The position numbers were made by a program, and so were the translations under genes. From Rhodococcoides fascians NBRC 12155 = LMG 3623 (lineage in GTDB: Bacteria > Actinomycetota > Actinomycetes > Mycobacteriales > Mycobacteriaceae), in contig NZ_BCWW01000019.1 of the NCBI RefSeq assembly GCF_001894785.1, positions 19,491-83,490 of the forward strand: a stretch of 64,000 bases of DNA, in the 5' to 3' direction. Positions 57,999 to 64,000 of the stretch are shown here, piece after piece. Within the stretch, counting starts at the first letter, position 1; each line of letters begins with the position of its first letter. A model generated the notes under the pieces. The model was not told where the DNA came from and did no database searches. It saw only the letters and a list, made by a program, of their open reading frames with translations.

Positions 57999-59820
57999 CC
58001 TTGTTCGTCGGTAGGGTGTCGGTACAGGTGATTTTGATACGTCCAGGCAGATCACTGGCGTGCAGAAAAGTCCGCAGATGTGCTCGGATTTCTCGTGCGC
58101 TCGGGACATTGCGAGTTGGTCCAGACACACTGAGCACCGCGGTGTCGGTACGGCCCCTCACCAGCTGCACTTCCGCCTCTCGTACCCAAGTGTGGGTTCG
58201 GGCGACGCGGGCGACTGCGGAGGCATCAATGAGGCTTCGGGTGCGGATCCACCGACCCTCCCGAGGTCCTAGGTGTCGCATCTCGCCGTCTGCCGCGACG
58301 TACCCACAGTCGTCGGTGCAAACCTCGCGGCCGTCGGCGAGATGAACCCAGATCGTGCCCGCTATACAACAGGGCAGTAACTGTTCCGACCGGCCACGCA
58401 CGGTGAATCTCACACCGTCCGATGGCATCAAGCGCGGAGGGTGGGGAGCGTCGTCGTTACATAGTGTCCCCGCGCGGACGCCAGCACAGATGTACGGGGT
58501 CCCCGCGCCGGCTGCTCGGGGCCGGACTTTGCTCGTAGAGCTGACCAAGGATGTTTCTCGGTCTGAAGCGAGATCTGTGACAGCAGTGCGAAAATCGGCA
58601 AGAAATATTTCTGCTTCCGCTGCACCCATCAGATCCTGGCGATAGTCGAGCCGCACCCGGCACTGCGGCCAGTGCGCACGGATCTGCAGCGTTCTGGCCA
58701 AAGCAGCGTTTGTGTTTGGCGTGAAAAACTCCCACTCCGAACGTAGGCCGGGGATTTCCAGGTCAAGTTGGGCTGGCGGACGGGGAAATGACAGGCCGAG
58801 CTCAGTACTGAGCCGAGCGAGGGGTCTGCCGGGCACACCGGACACCAGGTCCACGAACGGGACGCGGCGATAGCGAGCCAAGTGTGTGAGCGCCCGGCGG
58901 GCCGAGGCAACGGATTTTTCCGTCGCCATCTGGCGGGAGGTTTCGATGGATACGGGGACCACGTTGGTTTGCAAGCCGGCGACATGTCCGGTGTGTTCGT
59001 CACTGACGTCCGAAGCCACAGACAACACCGGATCAATGTTGTCGTAAGCCGTCATTTGTCGAGTGAGCGCTGCGAAAAGCATCGTGAATGTGCTCACCTG
59101 CAGGTTTTGAGCGATCGCGCGAAGGGCGGCAACCGCTGAGGGCTCCAGTTCGATTGTCGGCGAGGCAGCAATGGACCGCTGCCCCAGACGGCCGCCCTCG
59201 GGAAGTGTCAAGGGCATCCGTTTGTCGATAGCAGTACGCCAAAATTCGATGGCCTCCGCGGTGACTGCCTCCGTGGCAACGGGCGTACTGGGCGCGGCCA
59301 GCGGCGTCGGATTCACTTGATGGCCGATTCTCAGTTTCCCCAGATAGTTCGAGAAATCGCGGGCGACAATAAACTTGCTGCGCCCGTCAAAGCCGGCGTG
59401 ATGAGCCTCGAAGACCATCGAGCAGCGGTTGGGAGCATGGGTTAGAAGTTGGAAACGAATTGGTGCCTCGGTGGCTAGGTCCCAGCGCTTGTCCTGTTCG
59501 CGCTGCTTGCACCATTCTCGGACCGCCGCCGACTCGGAGCCGTCTTCGCATGGGATAGTGGCGCGCTCGAAAGAACATGCCTCAAGTGCCGGCAGGACGC
59601 ACTGGCGCAACTGTCCCCGCACAAGCCGCAGCACCGACCGCAGCGGCTCGTGTCGTTCAAGCACGGCGCGCGCAGCGGCCTCGAGGTGATGCTCGTCAAG
59701 TACACCGCGAAAGGTCGCCACGAAATATCCGCCGCCACTAATCGAGGGATCAATCGTGGCTTCGGCCCAGAGTGCGTATTGGCCCGCATCGGCGGGCCTA
59801 TCGTGCAGGATTGTGGTCAT
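57976..59820 (-). CDS. NRPS condensation domain fused to a degenerate adenylation C-terminal subdomain
   Basis: A 614-residue protein. Residues 1-430 are a condensation-superfamily domain with intact active site EAHHAGFDG (HHxxxDG) near 147 and later SVASDVSDEHTGHVAGLQT. Residues ~440-614 resemble only the C-terminal part of an adenylation domain: TDDCGYVAADGEMRHLGPREG in the place of motif A7/A8, and LPTNKDDNERTL where LPxxxxGKVDR (A10) is expected. The ATP-binding core is absent and the catalytic Lys context is lost. It probably condenses a thioester-bound acyl or aminoacyl group. It overlaps the adenylation gene (ATGA). Confidence 0.8.
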   Translation of the reverse strand: MTTILHDRPADAGQYALWAEATIDPSISGGGYFVATFRGVLDEHHLEAAARAVLERHEPLRSVLRLVRGQLRQCVLPALEACSFERATIPCEDGSESAAVREWCKQREQDKRWDLATEAPIRFQLLTHAPNRCSMVFEAHHAGFDGRSKFIVARDFSNYLGKLRIGHQVNPTPLAAPSTPVATEAVTAEAIEFWRTAIDKRMPLTLPEGGRLGQRSIAASPTIELEPSAVAALRAIAQNLQVSTFTMLFAALTRQMTAYDNIDPVLSVASDVSDEHTGHVAGLQTNVVPVSIETSRQMATEKSVASARRALTHLARYRRVPFVDLVSGVPGRPLARLSTELGLSFPRPPAQLDLEIPGLRSEWEFFTPNTNAALARTLQIRAHWPQCRVRLDYRQDLMGAAEAEIFLADFRTAVTDLASDRETSLVSSTSKVRPRAAGAGTPYICAGVRAGTLCNDDAPHPPRLMPSDGVRFTVRGRSEQLLPCCIAGTIWVHLADGREVCTDDCGYVAADGEMRHLGPREGRWIRTRSLIDASAVARVARTHTWVREAEVQLVRGRTDTAVLSVSGPTRNVPSAREIRAHLRTFLHASDLPGRIKITCTDTLPTNKDDNERTL

Positions 59821-61400
59821 TCGTCACCGCCCTGACTGTGTCGGCGACGCCGCCGGCAGTCATCTGCGATGAGCTCAGCGACTCTCTCACGATTAACCTT
59901 CCCGCTGGGGGTCCTGGGCAGTTCGGGCAGTTCCGTCACCGAAACAGGGACCGAAACCTCGGGCAGTACCTTGCGTAGTCGCTTAAGAGCGTTGGCCTCG
60001 ACTGGGCCGGTGCAGCCCTCACGAAGGACTACTGCGGCGCGCAGGCTGGCATGGCCGGACTTAGTCACCACCATGACCGTCGCCGCTGCAGCGAAGTCGG
60101 GAGCTGTTAGCAACTGCGCATCGATTTCTAGGAGATCAACGCGGATTCCCCGCACTTTGATCTGGCTGTCCATTCGGGATAGGAAGCGCAAGCCGCTGTC
60201 TGTCAGCTCCACCAGGTCACCGGTACGGAAGGCTCGGGTGTTACCGGCTGGTGAGGGAAGGATGCTGACGTAGCGCTCCACTGTCAGCTCGGGACGCCCC
60301 AGATATCCATCCGACAATGGATTTCCGGATACGAGAAGCTCTCCGATGTTCGGAGTTTCTGGAACTTCCGGCGCGATGAGTAGTTCGCATCCCGGCAGGG
60401 GTTCGCCGATTGGTGGCAGATTGGGCCAGGCATACGGATCGGGCCCCAGGATGTGCGAGGTCACCATGGCGGATTCGCTTTGTCCGTAGTGGTTGACCAG
60501 CCGGCAGCCGGGCATACATGCGAACATTGCGCGAATATCTTCCGAGCACACTACTTGCTCACCGGCGGTATTTACCTCGACCAAGCACAGTTGCGCCAGC
60601 ATGTCCCGCTGGGCCGTCACTGCCAGCATCTGCAACGCAACGAATGGGACGAACAGCCGCTCGATTCGTTGATCGGAGAGCCATCGAAGCAATTGGGCTG
60701 GTTCACGGCGTAGCTTCTCCGGCATGATCGCAAGCGTGCCGCCGCCGCACAGCGTGCCCAATATCTCCTGGAACGAGACGTCGAAATTTAGCGGGGCGAA
60801 CTGTGCGGTGCGTAGTTCGGGGTGGGGTGAGTGGGATGTTTGCCAATCGACCATTGTGTCGATGCAGAGATGGTTCAGCGCTACGCCCTTCGGCCAGCCG
60901 GTCGATCCGGATGTGTAGATGATGTAGACCGGAAGTGCGGCATCGCACGCGACGGCGCGCAGGTCGATCGGTTGGGTTACTCCGGGGGGCAGCCCGATGT
61001 CGACCAGCGGGGCGTGGTGGTTCACACGTGATCGCGTGGTGGCGATTAGGGCGCGAGGTGCGCAGTCATCCACCATGAACTGAATCCGTTCCACGGGGTA
61101 CTCGGGGTCCAACGGGACGTACGTCGCTCCATGCAGCAGCACCCCGAGTAATGCAGCGACTGCACCCGCGCCTCGCGGAAGCGATACCGCAACCCGGTCT
61201 CCTACGTTCACGCCGGCCAGCGTCAAGTTGGACGACACCGTTTGCGCCCAAGCTGCCAGTTCTCCGTAGGTGTACGAACGATCGGCGTCGACTACAGCCG
61301 TACGCCCCGGATCGTGGGTGACACGGCGAACAAATCCAGTTAAGTGACAATCGGGTGTCGCCGGACCTCCCCACAGTGACTTGAATTTTGGGGCGGTCAT
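59817..61400 (-). CDS. Stand-alone NRPS adenylation enzyme
   Basis: A 527-residue amino-acid-activating enzyme. A3 IIYTSGSTGWPKGVAL lies near residue 160, A4/A5 LNFDVSFQEILGTLCGGG and NHYGQSESAM, A7 RTGDLVEL, A8 SQIKVRGIRVDLLEID, and A10 TPSGKVNRERV with the catalytic Lys. By hand alignment the specificity code begins D-V-Q; the substrate cannot be read from this. It would load the free carrier protein encoded next to it. It is coupled by overlap to both neighbours. Confidence 0.9.
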   Translation of the reverse strand: MTAPKFKSLWGGPATPDCHLTGFVRRVTHDPGRTAVVDADRSYTYGELAAWAQTVSSNLTLAGVNVGDRVAVSLPRGAGAVAALLGVLLHGATYVPLDPEYPVERIQFMVDDCAPRALIATTRSRVNHHAPLVDIGLPPGVTQPIDLRAVACDAALPVYIIYTSGSTGWPKGVALNHLCIDTMVDWQTSHSPHPELRTAQFAPLNFDVSFQEILGTLCGGGTLAIMPEKLRREPAQLLRWLSDQRIERLFVPFVALQMLAVTAQRDMLAQLCLVEVNTAGEQVVCSEDIRAMFACMPGCRLVNHYGQSESAMVTSHILGPDPYAWPNLPPIGEPLPGCELLIAPEVPETPNIGELLVSGNPLSDGYLGRPELTVERYVSILPSPAGNTRAFRTGDLVELTDSGLRFLSRMDSQIKVRGIRVDLLEIDAQLLTAPDFAAAATVMVVTKSGHASLRAAVVLREGCTGPVEANALKRLRKVLPEVSVPVSVTELPELPRTPSGKVNRERVAELIADDCRRRRRHSQGGDE

Positions 61401-61657
61401 GCATCTTCTCCCCGCGGCGCTACCCCTGCTAGTTCTTCATCAACGGCCTCCACGAATTCTTCGATGGTGGGGTTGTTAAAAATTAGATGCAATTCCGCTT
61501 GCAGCCCATACTCCCGCTGGATAAGGGCAAGGATTTTCGCGGCCGTGAGCGAATCACCGCCCAAATCGAAGAAATTGTCATCGAGCGTGAGATTTTCTTC
61601 GCCGAGAGCCCGTTCCCAGAAACTCGTAATAGTGGTAGCCATCCGTTGTTTGCTCAT
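61397..61657 (-). CDS. Free-standing carrier protein (PCP/ACP)
   Basis: An 86-residue carrier protein. The phosphopantetheine site is FDLGGDSLTAAKIL, Ser near residue 36, in a four-helix pattern ending FNNPTIEEFVEAVD. ATG 61657 follows GGAG at 10 bases; the alternative ATG 61759 overlaps the mutase stop and would add an unstructured Ser/Gln-rich leader. It is the tether for the adjacent adenylation and condensation enzymes. Confidence 0.9.
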   Translation of the reverse strand: MSKQRMATTITSFWERALGEENLTLDDNFFDLGGDSLTAAKILALIQREYGLQAELHLIFNNPTIEEFVEAVDEELAGVAPRGEDA

Positions 61658-61755
61658 ATTTCTCTGCTCCCCATCCGAGTGGTCAGTTGGCTGCACCCTT
61701 GAGTGTGTTTGGGTACGGGATTGACCCGGACTGCTGCTGCTCCGGTTAGATGCGG

Positions 61756-63195
61756 TCATTTCGATTCGAGCCCTTCTGCCACCGCCCGTTGCATTTGGCC
61801 GATGCTGGCCCGAGCCCGTGCTGCTGCGATCATCGAATTCATGACATTGCGGCCCGCGGCCACGTCATCGGTCACAGCACGTAGTTCTGCGCTACAAACC
61901 CCGCGCTCGAAGGGACGGCGGCGGCCCGGTACGACACCCGAACGCAGTTGCCTTTCAGTGAGCCACTCCTCTTCTTCGGAACTCTCGGCTTCGACGACGC
62001 CGACGACGGGGCCGCGGGTGGCGTAGGCCATGTCGTCAATGCGCGATTCCAGCCAGCCACTGCGCAGACAGTCCAACAAGCCACCATGGGCAGCGATGTC
62101 ATCTAGCCACCCCGTAGCCTCTGCTTCGATTTCATCGGCGATGCGAGCTATTGCCTCGGACCCGCCGAGGGGGTCGACGTATCTGGCTAGATCGGTTTCC
62201 TTCAAGATGATCTGCTGAATCCTCAGCGCAATGCGTGCCGATAGCTGCCCAGGCGTTTGTTCGGCCTCGTCGAAGCCGCACACATGCAGAGACTGCACCC
62301 CGCCGAGGACGGCCGCTACGGCCTGAATGGTCGTACGCGCGATGTTGTTGAGCGGTTCGGAGGCGGCGAGAGCGGAGCCGAAAGTATTGACCTGAACACG
62401 CATGCGGCTCGACTTCGCGTCAGCAGCGCCGAAGAGGTCCACCATGCGGCGGGCATACATCCTGCGTAGGACACGGAACTTGGCCGCCTCGGCAAGAACC
62501 TCCATATGGGTCCCAAAGATGAAGCTGAGCCGGGGTGCGACCTCGTCGACGGTAAACCCCCGCTCCAGCATCCCTTGCAAGTACGTCTCCGCATCAGCGA
62601 TGCCGAGCGCCACTTCCATTGCTCGGCTCGCACCGGCTTCACGGGCGTGTCCACCCGAGATCGATACCGGATTGACCTTGGGCAAGTTGCGTATGCAGTA
62701 CTCGATAACGTCTAACGAGAAGCGGAAGCTGTCGTCCAAGTCGAACACGAACGCCTTGCGAGCCGCGTGCTCTTTCAGCATTTCGTTCTGCAAAGTGCCA
62801 CGTAATAGCGCAGGGTTGACGCCTGATTCTTCGGCAACCACGATCCATAGGGCCAAGATCATCGGTGCGGTCGCATTGATGGTGAAAGAGACTGACACCT
62901 GATCCAGCGGTATTCCGTCGAACACTGCGGCCAAGTCGTCGACGGTGGACACCGAGACCCCGGCGCGACCGACCTCACCGGCAGCCGTTGGATCGTCCGG
63001 GTCGAGTCCGAGCTGGGTGGGCAGGTCGAAAGCCAACGAAAGACCTGTCTCGCCTTGGTCGAGGAGATAATGGAACCGCCTATTGGTGTCTACGCCGTCG
63101 CCAAGCCCAGCCAATTGCCTGATCGTCCATGGCCTAGACACATAGCCCTTGGGATGAATACCTGCCTCATAAGGAAACTCGCCTGGTTTACTCAT
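61756..63195 (-). CDS. Acyl-CoA mutase catalytic (large) subunit, B12-dependent, ICM/HCM-like
   Basis: A 479-residue TIM-barrel subunit of the methylmalonyl-CoA mutase family without its own B12 domain. PWTIRQ is followed by Leu-Ala-Gly; methylmalonyl-CoA mutase has Tyr there to hold the carboxylate. Where that enzyme has Arg (YxRTG), this one has Gln (YLQGM). Leu/Gln is like the Phe/Gln of isobutyryl-CoA mutase and the Ile/Gln of 2-hydroxyisobutyryl-CoA mutase. SVSFTINATAPMILAL and NPVSISGGHAREAGA are otherwise typical. ATG 63195 overlaps the thioesterase stop. It needs the small subunit and MeaB encoded downstream. Confidence 0.9.
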   Translation of the reverse strand: MSKPGEFPYEAGIHPKGYVSRPWTIRQLAGLGDGVDTNRRFHYLLDQGETGLSLAFDLPTQLGLDPDDPTAAGEVGRAGVSVSTVDDLAAVFDGIPLDQVSVSFTINATAPMILALWIVVAEESGVNPALLRGTLQNEMLKEHAARKAFVFDLDDSFRFSLDVIEYCIRNLPKVNPVSISGGHAREAGASRAMEVALGIADAETYLQGMLERGFTVDEVAPRLSFIFGTHMEVLAEAAKFRVLRRMYARRMVDLFGAADAKSSRMRVQVNTFGSALAASEPLNNIARTTIQAVAAVLGGVQSLHVCGFDEAEQTPGQLSARIALRIQQIILKETDLARYVDPLGGSEAIARIADEIEAEATGWLDDIAAHGGLLDCLRSGWLESRIDDMAYATRGPVVGVVEAESSEEEEWLTERQLRSGVVPGRRRPFERGVCSAELRAVTDDVAAGRNVMNSMIAAARARASIGQMQRAVAEGLESK

Positions 63196-64000
63196 AATCG
63201 TCGCCTTCCAGTTCTGCACGCAGCCGGTCGCCGTAGGCGTCCAACGCATCGGGACTCAACATGTCGTTGTGTTCGCACTCCACTGCGATCTCCGTGACTG
63301 GACGAGCGATAAAACGTGTCCAGTCTCTTGAATAACCTGGATCGCGTTCGTGATCGCTTCCCTGGAACACCACAGCGCCGCCCCCGAATAGGTCCGGTGT
63401 GTGGCCGTGCCAGAGGTCAGAATTGAATCGGAGATTGCGAACGACGTGGCTGATCATCCAAGCTGGCGGAATAGCTGCGCCGAGTGACGAATGAGTTTCC
63501 AGCCATTCCGTGGCCTGCTCGTAAGAGGTCAATTCTTTCAGATCGGGCAGGTCGACGTTCTTGGACACGAAATGCCGCAGGACGTCGGTCTCATTGAAAT
63601 CCGCGTCTGGCGAGCGTGTCGTACCGGGTTCTACTAGAGCTGCGTCCAACAGTATTAGCCGACGTACGTGCGCCCCTCTCCGTTCCAGCACGGTAGCCAT
63701 CTGGTGGGCGACGACACCACCGAAGGACCATCCCAGCAGGTCGTAGGGCCCATCGGGCTGGACTGACTGGACGAGGTCGGCATACTCGCCGGCCATTTCG
63801 CGGACCGTACGCGGACGTTCGCCGTCGACGGTTTGCTGAATAGCGAATATTGGGCGCTGCACGATGCTTCCCAAGGCGCGGTACGCCCAGCTGACGCCCC
63901 CACCAGGGTGTATGCAGAAAAGTGGACGCCCTGGCCCTCGGCACAACTTCACGACCTGAGGTATCTCGTCGGAACTGGACCAGTTGAAGAGTTGTTTGCT
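63188..64000 (-). CDS. Thioesterase domain, type I/II alpha/beta hydrolase (runs off right edge)
   Basis: The frame is open from the window edge (64000) to TAA 63188, so the true N-terminus is outside. LFCIHPGGGVSWAYR is the thioesterase opening motif, GWSFGG holds the catalytic Ser, LLDAALVEP an acidic residue, and ECEHNDML the catalytic His. A GTG at 63952 could start a stand-alone thioesterase of 254 residues, but the 16 codons before it read in frame, so it may be the C-terminus of a larger NRPS/PKS protein. It would release the assembled product. Confidence 0.85.
   Translation of the reverse strand, partial: SKQLFNWSSSDEIPQVVKLCRGPGRPLFCIHPGGGVSWAYRALGSIVQRPIFAIQQTVDGERPRTVREMAGEYADLVQSVQPDGPYDLLGWSFGGVVAHQMATVLERRGAHVRRLILLDAALVEPGTTRSPDADFNETDVLRHFVSKNVDLPDLKELTSYEQATEWLETHSSLGAAIPPAWMISHVVRNLRFNSDLWHGHTPDLFGGGAVVFQGSDHERDPGYSRDWTRFIARPVTEIAVECEHNDMLSPDALDAYGDRLRAELEGDDYE

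Overview
The window is high-GC actinobacterial DNA, most likely from a mycolic-acid-containing genus such as Rhodococcus. The pointers are a WhiB-type iron-sulfur regulator, an FtsR-like MerR regulator, an EspI-type ParA ATPase, an orphan ImuA' with an actinobacterial SOS box, and PimB-like and GT87 mannosyltransferases. GTG starts and 4-base ATGA/GTGA gene overlaps are frequent. The density of plasmid-type genes, recombinase cassettes and broken genes suggests a large plasmid or a genomic island. No rRNA or tRNA gene and no CRISPR array was seen.

Layout. 1-5.3 kb: a tightly overlapping leftward operon with a MoxR ATPase, a VWA/metallopeptidase gene that has lost its MIDAS region, unknown proteins and a superfamily-1 helicase; a divergent whiB-like gene follows at 5.5 kb. 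6-11.7 kb: a complete type IV-B CRISPR effector operon (csf1-cas11-csf2-csf3, leftward) without array, cas6 or dinG, then an EspI/ParA-like ATPase and a divergent cysH-like gene, the characteristic partner of IV-B systems. 11.8-13.8 kb: a DUF6615-type putative nuclease and a MerR regulator. 14.1-20.4 kb: a LysR regulator divergent from a six-gene operon (DMT exporter, unknown protein, ABM-like protein, aromatic amino acid decarboxylase, gentisate-dioxygenase-like cupin, DJ-1/PfpI protein).

23.2-29.0 kb and 38.5-44.4 kb hold two diverged copies of a four-gene tyrosine-recombinase cassette (three recombinase-like proteins plus a small HTH/coiled-coil protein), resembling recombinase-in-trio or Tn554-type modules. 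Between them lie a mannosyltransferase pair, a NarL-type two-component system, and 33.8-38.4 kb of accessory DNA bracketed by an imperfect direct repeat. That segment contains a HEPN relic and a gene broken by a 170-bp tandem duplication. 44.4-47.8 kb: two MFS exporters around a TetR regulator. 47.8-51.6 kb: a copper island (DUF6153, DUF305, CPH-type P-type ATPase, CopZ-like chaperone) with two matching CsoR-like palindromes. 51.7-54.6 kb: an SOS-boxed orphan imuA' with small unknown genes.

54.7-64 kb: a leftward biosynthetic operon entering from beyond the right edge. It combines discrete NRPS parts (thioesterase, carrier protein, adenylation enzyme, and a condensation domain fused to a degenerate adenylation C-terminal subdomain) with acyl-CoA chemistry (B12-dependent mutase large and small subunits, MeaB chaperone, crotonyl-CoA carboxylase/reductase, VOC epimerase). 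The mutase carries Leu/Gln where methylmalonyl-CoA mutase has Tyr/Arg, so it probably acts on a non-carboxylated acyl-CoA. This cluster and the IV-B/cysH locus are the most interesting parts of the window.
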